Assembly (NCBI GenBank): GCA_021159005.1
Contig: JAGGSN010000077.1
Coordinates: 1 to 34,352 of the forward strand
Direction: 5' to 3'
DNA length: 34,352 nt
Source of the DNA: Candidatus Zixiibacteriota bacterium
GTDB lineage: Bacteria; Zixibacteria; MSB-5A5; UBA10806; 4484-95
In this document: positions 8,791 through 14,990 of the stretch, one piece after another
How the letters are laid out: every line of letters begins with the position of its first letter
Numbering within the stretch: the first letter of the stretch is position 1
Made by a program: the position numbers and the translations under genes
The notes under the pieces: generated by a model
The model's database searches: none
What the model saw: only the letters and a program-made list of their open reading frames with translations
What the model was told of the DNA's origin: nothing

Positions 8791-9295
8791 ACGTTACCTC
8801 CATATCTTAAAGCAAGATAGGTTTATATTGAAAGCCTGTCAAATAGAAAACGATTTGAAGTATTGCTTTAATGATTTTAATGTTAATAAACAAATTAATC
8901 TGTGTTTTTATCGGTAATTTCAAATCCCGGATTTTGCCGTCATGCCCGCCGGCAGGCAGGTTGGAATTTTATTATGGCAGCAATTATTATTATGCTGTCG
9001 GGCAGGGGCACCCGACAGCGCAGCTAATGCGTCGTCAGTCCGCCGCGGCGGATTTCCGGACGACTATTATTCCCCTCTTGAGATGGGTTAGGAGTGTGTT
9101 CTTAACGCTTAATGTTCAACATAATTTCGAATCTTTTTTTATTAAACAACGTAATCATAGATGATGCGAAATTTATATTGTTAGCCGGTAAATTTACATC
9201 TCTTTGATTTCGTCTAAATATTTGCGGGAATTCAAGATGATATCTTTTAATCACTACAATCAAACTCAATCACAACGATATAAGGATTATTGAGC
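8791..9295. other. Gene-free region with hairpin repeats
   Basis: No gene is convincing here. The left part (8791-8936) holds the divergent leader of the radical SAM operon. Bases 8937-9064 are GC-rich compared with the surroundings and consist of hairpins: GCTGTCGGG (8994-9002) pairs with 9011-9019, GTCGTC (9031-9036) pairs with 9059-9064, and 9039-9052 is a perfect 14-bp palindrome with TCCGCC/GGCGGA arms. The right part is AT-rich leader DNA for the zinc-ribbon gene. Confidence 0.7.
8994..9064. repeat. Double-hairpin repeat element
   Basis: Two stems stand next to each other. The first has 9 bp with an 8-base loop (8994-9019). The second has a 6-bp outer stem (9031-9036 with 9059-9064) enclosing the 14-bp palindrome 9039-9052. 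The TCCGCC...GGCGGA core is shared with elements at 68, 14.79, 17.83 and 34.32 kb. There is no U-tract, so it is not a typical terminator. Confidence 0.7.
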
Positions 9296-9712
9296 ATGCC
9301 GTATTGCCCAAGATGCCGCTGTGAGTATGAGGATGATATTGATATCTGTCCTGATTGCAACGAGAGGTTAGTTGATTCGCTTACCATTGAAATTATGTTA
9401 AACTATTATGATGATGAGGTTGTTAACGAGGATTGGGTTCCGATTGCCCTGTTAGCATCGTCTCGGTATGCCGACATGCTTTTAAGCGGGCTGCGAGCTA
9501 AAGACATTCCCGCTGTTATTATAGACAGCTCGGTAAATGCCGGAAAGAGCATACATTGCAGACCAGCTTCATTTCAATCGGTTGATAGCAATTATACCTT
9601 GATTGTGCCCAAAAAATACGTTTTCGAGGCTGACAGGGAAGCTGAATCGATTTTAGGCGATAAATGGGAAGAAGCGCAGTTTAATGATGAAGACGAAAAG
9701 CGTAACTGCTGA
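9296..9712 (+). CDS. Zinc-ribbon plus DUF2007 protein
   Basis: The 138-residue soluble protein starts with a zinc ribbon (C4 and C7, then C18 and C21, in YCPRC...ICPDC). Residues ~50-130 resemble DUF2007, the 'putative signal transducing' domain (WVPIALLASSRYADMLLSGLRAKDIPAVI, then a C-terminal LIVPKKYVFEADREAESIL). In DUF2007 proteins the domain compares two chains or binds a partner; its ligand is unknown. The ATG at 9296 has AAGGA nine bases upstream; a TTG two codons earlier is possible. It stands alone and converges on the dsrC-like gene across a shared terminator. Confidence 0.8.
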   Translation: MPYCPRCRCEYEDDIDICPDCNERLVDSLTIEIMLNYYDDEVVNEDWVPIALLASSRYADMLLSGLRAKDIPAVIIDSSVNAGKSIHCRPASFQSVDSNYTLIVPKKYVFEADREAESILGDKWEEAQFNDEDEKRNC

Positions 9713-9728
9713 TATTTTATTTAGACTG

Positions 9729-9758
9729 AAAAATCCACCTTTTAAAAGATGGATTTTT
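9729..9758. terminator. Bidirectional intrinsic terminator
   Basis: A 13-position stem (9729-9741 with 9746-9758) has one C/A mismatch and a TTAA tetraloop. It is flanked by A-runs on one side and T-runs on the other, so it can end transcription from both directions. It lies 17 bases after the zinc-ribbon gene and 24 bases beyond the stop of the oppositely oriented DsrC-like gene. Confidence 0.85.
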
Positions 9759-9781
9759 ATTTCCTGCGCATTGCCGGGAAA

Positions 9782-10477
9782 TTACCTTCCTCTCAAACCG
9801 GCGATTTTTACAGCGCCGCGATGGTAGCCATCCGGGAACAGACGCTCAAGCTCATCCAGCTCGATATTATTTGCTTCACAGGTCTCGTAAATGGTTGGAA
9901 CCGTTTTATATTGATTGTGATAGTCTCTAAGAAAATGGATGATTTGCCAGTGCTTTTCAGTTAGCTCTCCCTTGGGTATTTTCATATCATAAGCTCTATA
10001 TAAGGCATAGTTCTCATCCCATGCCTCAGGGTCAACAAGAAATCCGCGGACATCAATAGTATAGGTTTTTTCTTCTACAGATGGTGTAGTATCAGTATAG
10101 GTTTTTCCTTTTGCGGTTGGAGCAACAGCTTCAGAGGGTGTTGGCAATGCTGTATAGCTGAGATAACCTTCCTTATATGTGATGCCTGCAATTTTACAGA
10201 CACCCCTTTGATAACCGGAAGGAAAGAGTTCTTTAAGTTGTTTTAGGTGAAGTTTATTCTGTCTACAGGCTACATAAATCAAGGGACATTTACCTGTTTT
10301 TCTAAATGTATCACGAATGAAATGAATAATATTCCAGTGTTTTTCTGTTAAGCCATTTGGGATTTCAAGCTGTAATGCCATTCCCTCAGCAAAATTTTCA
10401 TCCCATTGATTAAAATCTTCTAAAAAATTATACGGATCTACTTTATAAGCAGCACCGTTATAAGTAAAAGAACTCAT
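9782..10477 (-). CDS. Tandem DsrC/TusE-like protein lacking the catalytic Cys
   Basis: The 231-residue chain holds two DsrC-fold domains, at about 8-105 and 138-231, joined by a Thr/Pro-rich linker (106-137). Both show the family pattern: an N-terminal D-x-x-x-FL...W-[DN]-E, LTEKHWxIIHF[IL]RD, then LFPxGYxRG and KIAG. Single-domain DsrC/TusE proteins carry sulfur as a persulfide or trisulfide on a penultimate Cys (CysA) that pairs with CysB 11 residues earlier. Domain 1 keeps CysB (C94) but has Tyr at the CysA position (Y105). Domain 2 has Val at CysB (V223) and stops before the CysA position. Sulfur carriage as in classical DsrC is therefore unlikely, and a regulatory or scaffold role is possible. 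The ATG at 10477 is chosen because GGAG lies just upstream. It follows hypB by 39 bases. Confidence 0.88.
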   Translation of the reverse strand: MSSFTYNGAAYKVDPYNFLEDFNQWDENFAEGMALQLEIPNGLTEKHWNIIHFIRDTFRKTGKCPLIYVACRQNKLHLKQLKELFPSGYQRGVCKIAGITYKEGYLSYTALPTPSEAVAPTAKGKTYTDTTPSVEEKTYTIDVRGFLVDPEAWDENYALYRAYDMKIPKGELTEKHWQIIHFLRDYHNQYKTVPTIYETCEANNIELDELERLFPDGYHRGAVKIAGLRGR

Positions 10478-10516
10478 ATCCTCTCCTTTATTTATAGTCA
10501 TTTATGTTTCGGTCAT

Positions 10517-11179
10517 TTATAAACTTTCTGTACTTAGAGTCGTAAGCCAATCATACCATTTTTCAAGGCCTTCTCCTGTTCGACAGGACAACTCGAATAT
10601 TTTAAAATCAGGGTTAATACTCAGGGCGTTTTTCTTTACCCGTCCCATATCGAAATCCGAGAAACCCAGCAAATCGGTTTTATTTATTATCAACACCGCT
10701 GAGCGACGAAACATCGCCGGATATTTCACGGGTTTATCATCTCCTTCAGCAGTGCTTATCAGCACAACTTTCATATCCTCACCCAGATCATAGCTTGCCG
10801 GACAAACCAGATTGCCGACATTTTCGATGAACAGCATATCAACATCATCAAGGTTAATTCCATTGAGCGCCTTGCCAACCATTCGGGCATCAAGATGGCA
10901 GGCTCCGCCGGTAATAATCGGCCTTACGATTTTCCCGCCAGCTTTGGAAAGGCGCAGAGCATCATTATCCGTTTGTACATCTCCGGCAATTAGCGCCATT
11001 TTCAATCTGCCGCTCAGTGTCTTCAATGTTTTTTCCAACAAACTGGTTTTCCCCGAACCCGGAGAACTGACAAGATTAAGCGAAACAACATTTTTCTCGT
11101 GAAGTTTTAAACGTATCTCTGCTGCCAGCCGGTCATTTTCTGATAAAACTTTTTTCTCAATTATTATTTTTTTATTCAT
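10517..11179 (-). CDS. hypB: Nickel-incorporation GTPase HypB
   Basis: The 220-residue SIMIBI-class GTPase helps load nickel into [NiFe]-hydrogenase and sometimes other Ni enzymes. Visible motifs are the P-loop SPGSGKTS (39-46), GDVQTDND, IENVGNLVCP and the guanine motif NKTD (166-169). The metal-binding residues of the G domain are present as C94-H95 and C126, with the same 32-residue spacing as in E. coli HypB. The N-terminal CxxC high-affinity site and the His-rich stretch of some HypB proteins are absent. It lies downstream of hypA with a 226-base gap that carries a repeat fragment, and upstream of the tandem DsrC-like gene. Confidence 0.94.
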   Translation of the reverse strand: MNKKIIIEKKVLSENDRLAAEIRLKLHEKNVVSLNLVSSPGSGKTSLLEKTLKTLSGRLKMALIAGDVQTDNDALRLSKAGGKIVRPIITGGACHLDARMVGKALNGINLDDVDMLFIENVGNLVCPASYDLGEDMKVVLISTAEGDDKPVKYPAMFRRSAVLIINKTDLLGFSDFDMGRVKKNALSINPDFKIFELSCRTGEGLEKWYDWLTTLSTESL

Positions 11180-11405
11180 GTAAATCCTTTTTCAAAAGAG
11201 CTTTAGTCTCGTCCATCAAGTCGGATAGACAAAAATTGCCGTTTTATTGAAATAACATTTAACCCGGATTTTGCAGTTGATTTTTTAGCAATAAATTTAA
11301 CTTTGTATACATCAAAGCGTAGGGGCGCATTGCATTGGCACTCTTTTTCACTTTTCCGTGAAATTATCTTTGATTTATATGCATCATTAAATCGAACCAT
11401 TATAA
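11180..11405. other. hypA-hypB spacer with a repeat fragment
   Basis: No convincing gene is present. Bases around 11318-11334 read CGTAGGGGCGCATTGCA, closely matching the element at 14689-14712. A repeat has probably been inserted between two genes that are normally adjacent. A 65-codon open frame on the minus strand crosses it but resembles nothing I recognise. Confidence 0.55.
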
Positions 11406-11747
11406 TTATGTCTCCACCAGGTAATCTATATTTAGTTCCTCTCCCTGAATTACCTCGATATCTGCCGAATCGCAATAGGGACACCGGAAAATAAAATCAT
11501 TTACACTAAAAGCTTGCTCACACGAGCGGCATTTCCCCTTTACGGGTATCCGCTTGATAACCAATTTGGTGCCAGCCAGAGGAGTATCAATAGTCGCCGC
11601 TTCGAAACCGAACGATAAGGCTTCCGGGTCAACACCGGTTAGGGCGCCAAGACGGATATTGATCTCAGCTACGCCCCTTAAATTGTGCTTTGCTATCTCA
11701 TTTTCTACTAATGTAATAATTTCCATGGCAATGCTAAGCTCATGCAT
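11406..11747 (-). CDS. hypA: Nickel metallochaperone HypA
   Basis: The 113-residue protein has the invariant N-terminal Met-His-Glu (MHELSIA), where H2 binds nickel. The zinc-binding domain carries two CxxC pairs, C73/C76 and C89/C92. HypA delivers Ni with HypB during [NiFe]-hydrogenase maturation and, in some bacteria, urease maturation. The start must be the ATG at 11747 because the His must be residue 2; a seven-codon upstream extension would bury it. GGAGG lies about 11 bases before this ATG. No hydrogenase or urease structural gene is in the window. It is divergent from the TetR gene. Confidence 0.95.
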   Translation of the reverse strand: MHELSIAMEIITLVENEIAKHNLRGVAEINIRLGALTGVDPEALSFGFEAATIDTPLAGTKLVIKRIPVKGKCRSCEQAFSVNDFIFRCPYCDSADIEVIQGEELNIDYLVET

Positions 11748-11974
11748 CCGGTCATTTTCCTCCAGCATTACATATATTAAACCAAATCAAATTATAATGA
11801 TTTTAGATAATCCCTTAGTTATTTCTTCCGTTTCTTGGTATGTAATTTGATTTTAACACGATGGACTAACTCCTAAATAGTCTTGGCAACCGATTTGCCT
11901 ACTTTACCTCTCACAGTAAAAGGGTCGGTGGTTTCAATTGCAAGAATTTTTGAGAGTTCCTTCGATTTTTTCTA

Positions 11975-12003
11975 TTGACAACAGAACACATTTTAGATAT
12001 TAT
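11975..12003 (+). promoter_or_regulatory. Sigma-70-type promoter of the tetR operon
   Basis: TTGACA (11975-11980) is followed, after exactly 17 bases, by TATTAT (11998-12003). The predicted start point, a few bases downstream, falls inside the inverted repeat at 12003-12026, as expected for a repressible promoter. Confidence 0.8.
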
Positions 12004-12026
12004 GTTGACCGAACAATCGGTCAACA
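12003..12026. promoter_or_regulatory. TetR-family operator (inverted repeat)
   Basis: A perfect 10-bp arm, TGTTGACCGA, is repeated as its reverse complement after a 4-base spacer. Sites with the TGACCGA/TCGGTCA core are typical of TetR/AcrR regulators. It overlaps the -10 end and lies 18 bases before the tetR start codon, so repressor binding should block both tetR and the downstream export genes. Confidence 0.85.
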
Positions 12027-12044
12027 ATAAAGAAGCTTTTATAA

Positions 12045-12656
12045 ATGACGCCAAGAAAAATCGATAAATCGAAGAAAAAACAGACGATACTCTTAGCGGC
12101 TATTAAAGTTTTCAGTGAAAAAGGGGTAAAAAACGCCAAAATAGCTGATATTGCTTATGAGGCCGGAATTGGCAAAGGCACCATATACGAATATTTTCGC
12201 AGCCGGGATGAGATTTTCATAGAGACTTTCAACTATATGCTTAGAGAGATGAATAAGGAATTTATTAATGAACTACAAAAAACTAGACCGCCTGTGGATA
12301 AGATTAAAGCCATGAATAAAATCATCTTTTCTGGTCTGACCAAATTTACTGTTGAAACAGCCTCTATTTTCATTGATTTCTGGGCTGAGGGAATCAGGAA
12401 TCAGGGCTATAGCGGTAAAGGGATTATTAATCTTAAGGAACTTTATAATGAATTCAGGCAGGAATTAATGCAAGTTCTTGAAGATGGTATTAAAGCTGGT
12501 CAGTTTAGAAAAATAAATACTTTAGAGACTGCCTCGGCATTTTTAGCCTCAATTGATGGTTTGCTTCTGCAATGGATTATCGATCCAGCAGTTTTCAACT
12601 TGAAAAATGTCAGCGAAACAAATCTTGATATTTTTCTTAAGGGCATTGTGAAATGA
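12045..12656 (+). CDS. TetR/AcrR family transcriptional regulator
   Basis: This 203-residue regulator has the TetR helix-turn-helix at about 10-58 (ILLAAIKVFSEKGV, then IADIAYEAGIGKGTIYEYF). Residues 70-203 form the all-helical ligand and dimer domain, which is variable and gives no ligand clue. The strong operator just upstream implies autorepression. It precedes a LolA-like gene, a beta-barrel gene and an RND permease, an order in which TetR proteins often respond to a hydrophobic molecule handled by the exporter. The Shine-Dalgarno sequence is weak (AAGAAG). Confidence 0.92.
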   Translation: MTPRKIDKSKKKQTILLAAIKVFSEKGVKNAKIADIAYEAGIGKGTIYEYFRSRDEIFIETFNYMLREMNKEFINELQKTRPPVDKIKAMNKIIFSGLTKFTVETASIFIDFWAEGIRNQGYSGKGIINLKELYNEFRQELMQVLEDGIKAGQFRKINTLETASAFLASIDGLLLQWIIDPAVFNLKNVSETNLDIFLKGIVK

Positions 12657-12704
12657 TAATTATATTGTCTGTAACAATTACAAACATAAACTCAGGAGGT
12701 TTTC

Positions 12705-13472
12705 ATGTATTATAAAATCGTCATAAAAACTCTTTGCATTATTGGTTTGCTTTTTAATGCCGCCATTACGCAAGAGCTTACCGCCGATGAAATTGTTGAT
12801 AAAATAAACAACCTCATAAACCAGGAATATGTAAAATCGGTTTTGACAATGACAATTACAACCTCCTCCGGCAAAGAACGAACATTCGAATATGAAGCAT
12901 ACAGTAAAAACTCCGGCGAGAAAAACCTGATGAAGTATCTTTCGCCTGCCAGGGTCAAAGGTCAAACGATATTAATGCTTAACAACGCCGATGACATCTG
13001 GGCATATTTCCCGAAAACCAACAGGGTTCGCAAGCTGGCTGCTCATGCCAAAAAGCAGAAAATGCAGGGCAGCGATTTTTCCTATGAGGATATGGGGTCC
13101 GGCGATGCCTGGATTACCGATTTCAGGTCGGAACTTATTGGCGATGAGAAAATCGAGGGAACGGACTGTTATATTATCAAGCTGTTGAAAAAGCCTGAGG
13201 TTGAATCCGGTTATTCAAAGCAGGTGATGCGGGTGCGGAAAGACAATTTCTATCCAATTCAAATTGATTATTATGATGAGGATGATTCCGATTATAATAT
13301 TAAACGCCTTGTCTTGAGTGATATTAAAGATATTGAAGGCATACCAACGGCTATGAAAATGGTAATGCATAATTTGGAGGATAATTCGGAAACAGTCATG
13401 GAATATAAGCAGGTAACTTACAACGAAGAATTGCCTGATGATATGTTTACCGAAAGAGGCATGAAAAAATGA
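12705..13472 (+). CDS. LolA-like outer membrane lipoprotein-sorting family protein
   Basis: The 255-residue protein has a signal peptide (hydrophobic 5-20, cleavage probably near residue 22) and a periplasmic LolA/LolB-like fold domain. Family marks include LTADEIVDKIN, LMKYLSPARVKGQTILM, DDIWAYFPKTNRVRKLA and GSDFSYEDMG. This group (PF17131-type) is commonly encoded beside RND/MMPL permeases and is thought to carry lipid-like cargo across the periplasm; true LolA partners such as LolCDE are not seen. AGGAGG precedes the ATG. It lies 48 bases after tetR and overlaps the next gene by four bases (ATGA), so all three probably share a transcript. Confidence 0.92.
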   Translation: MYYKIVIKTLCIIGLLFNAAITQELTADEIVDKINNLINQEYVKSVLTMTITTSSGKERTFEYEAYSKNSGEKNLMKYLSPARVKGQTILMLNNADDIWAYFPKTNRVRKLAAHAKKQKMQGSDFSYEDMGSGDAWITDFRSELIGDEKIEGTDCYIIKLLKKPEVESGYSKQVMRVRKDNFYPIQIDYYDEDDSDYNIKRLVLSDIKDIEGIPTAMKMVMHNLEDNSETVMEYKQVTYNEELPDDMFTERGMKK

Positions 13473-14638
13473 ATCGATTAGCGGTTGTACTGTTTTCGAC
13501 TTTACTGCTGTTGCTATCAGTAATTGATACCCTGGCGGTTGAGCTATCGGGTTATTACGAGCCTCAATATCTCGGAATCAGGATTAATGACAGCAACTCT
13601 CAGCTGTTTAGCAGCAAGCTCCGGGTGGATTTACAGTCCTCAGATATTGATAATGTCAAATTTGCGGCAAATTTCGATTACATCACCTATCACGGCCATA
13701 CGCAGTGGAATATGCTCGATTACCTGCCGAAGACGATAACATCAATAGTTCCGTCTGATGCTATACGATCATTTGATTTTATCTATAATGACACTATATT
13801 TTTGGACAATGCTTATCTGAAATTCGCTGTTTCCAAATTTGATATCACTCTCGGAAAACAGCAAATATCTCCCGGAACCGGCTATGCCTGGAATCCGACA
13901 GATCTGTTTAATTCTAAAAATATCATCGATCCGACCTATGAACAATCGGGACACAACGCAGTCAGAATAGATTTCGCCGCCTCCTCACGCTATAGCGTCA
14001 TGTTTATCGGACTACCGGAGCAGGCTTGGAATAATTCGGGCAAGATGATAAGCTTTAAAGGCAAGCTGTCTCATTTCGATTATTCGATGACCTATATCGA
14101 AAAACAGTGGCTGCTTTCTGATTTTATCACATATCAAATGTCCGAGCAAAAGCGAAGATTATATGGCGGCGATTTAGTAGGCGAGTTGTTTGGCTTGGGA
14201 ATCTGGGGAGAATACGGCTACAATACAATGAAATCCCATTCTGATTTTTGGGAGGCGTTAATCGGTATTGATTATACTTTGGATAACGGTGCCTATCTGA
14301 TGGCTGAATACTATTACAATGAGCTTGGCCAAGATGATTATCATCAATATGATATTAATGACTGGATGAGATATTTTCTCACCGAAAGCAGAACAATATC
14401 AAAGGACAATTTGTATTTATATTTCAGCTATCCTCTAACCGATCTTATTCAGCTTGATAATTCGGTAATCATAAGTCTTTCCGATAAAAGCTTTGGTATA
14501 GTACCGGCGTTTCAATACAGCATATATGAGAATGTTGATTTGAATGCTTTAATAAATTACAACATCGGCGATGATGAAAAAGCATACTCAAACGGTCAGG
14601 GGATCAGCGGTACGGTAAGATTCAGGATATATTTTTAA
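13469..14638 (+). CDS. Outer membrane beta-barrel protein, uncharacterised
   Basis: The 389-residue protein has a clear signal peptide (leucine-rich 7-18, likely cut after TLA near residue 23). The rest alternates hydrophobic and polar residues, is rich in Tyr, Trp and Asp/Asn, and ends in RFRIYF with a C-terminal Phe, the signal read by the Bam machinery. Segments such as KLRVDLQSSDIDNVKFAANF and ITLGKQQISPGTGYAWNPT resemble porin-like proteins of the DUF1302/alginate-type barrel class, but I cannot assign a family. The four-base overlap with the LolA-like gene suggests the two act together, perhaps with the RND permease as an envelope lipid or hydrophobe transport system. Confidence 0.82.
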   Translation: MNRLAVVLFSTLLLLLSVIDTLAVELSGYYEPQYLGIRINDSNSQLFSSKLRVDLQSSDIDNVKFAANFDYITYHGHTQWNMLDYLPKTITSIVPSDAIRSFDFIYNDTIFLDNAYLKFAVSKFDITLGKQQISPGTGYAWNPTDLFNSKNIIDPTYEQSGHNAVRIDFAASSRYSVMFIGLPEQAWNNSGKMISFKGKLSHFDYSMTYIEKQWLLSDFITYQMSEQKRRLYGGDLVGELFGLGIWGEYGYNTMKSHSDFWEALIGIDYTLDNGAYLMAEYYYNELGQDDYHQYDINDWMRYFLTESRTISKDNLYLYFSYPLTDLIQLDNSVIISLSDKSFGIVPAFQYSIYENVDLNALINYNIGDDEKAYSNGQGISGTVRFRIYF

Positions 14639-14735
14639 TGAGTATTATGTTAGTAAATTATTTACACGTTTATTGCATGAGCCTTGCGCGTAGGGGCGTA
14701 TTGCATACGCCCTTAGGTTATTGACAAATGATTAT

Positions 14736-14845
14736 TTGTTGGAATTTCTATAATGATATTGAAATTTATATAACCGTAACGCGTAGGGGCGTCCGCCTGA
14801 GGCGGATACGCTCTCTTGTTGCCAAGCAGCGTTTGGCAACAAGAG
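14736..14845 (+). repeat. ~110-bp dispersed element, copy 1 (left of the RND gene)
   Basis: It starts TTTGTTGGAA, contains the palindromic core TCCGCC-TGA-GGCGGA, and ends in a perfect 13-bp hairpin (14813-14825 with 14833-14845, 7-base loop). A second copy lies in the same orientation at 17779-17888, so the pair brackets the RND gene. I see no transposase. Confidence 0.85.
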
Positions 14846-14901
14846 TAACAGTGTTATGATTTATTGTATTTGGCAAATGTACTCTTCCGACTGCAGGCGT
14901 G

Positions 14902-14933
14902 TATGTTGGTGCACGGGGACGTACACCAACCAC
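14902..14933 (+). repeat. Distant copy of the ~32-bp hairpin unit
   Basis: It matches the unit at 2440-2471 but with GTTGGTG (14905-14911) paired to CACCAAC, whereas copy 1 has GTTGGCG paired to CGCCAAC. One base pair has thus changed from C-G to T-A on both arms, keeping the stem. Confidence 0.85.
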
Positions 14934-14990
14934 GAAGGTTTAAAGTACATTTTTAACTCGGTTTCGAGAAGGCGATAAAGGAGCAGCATT

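Larger units (their letters stand above)
14639..14990. other. Gene-free spacer packed with three repeat families
   Basis: Between the barrel gene and the RND gene lie: a hairpin at 14694-14712 (GGGCGTA, loop TTGCA, TACGCCC); the long element 14736-14845; and one copy of the GTTGGYG hairpin unit at 14902-14933. No ORF is credible. The repeats may separate the RND gene from the promoter at 11975, or they may be transcribed through. Confidence 0.75.

Noticed and set aside
8871-9164. 97-codon frame in the gap before the zinc-ribbon gene
   Set aside because: It runs through hairpin repeats (8994-9064), and its sequence is dominated by them.
11203-11484. 93-codon minus-strand frame between and over hypA and hypB
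   Set aside because: It overlaps the HypA zinc-site codons in another frame and crosses a dispersed repeat; no recognisable domain or binding site.
12678-12965. Minus-strand Cys/Phe-rich frame across the LolA-like gene start
   Set aside because: It is antisense to a well-supported signal peptide and conserved domain; no independent support.
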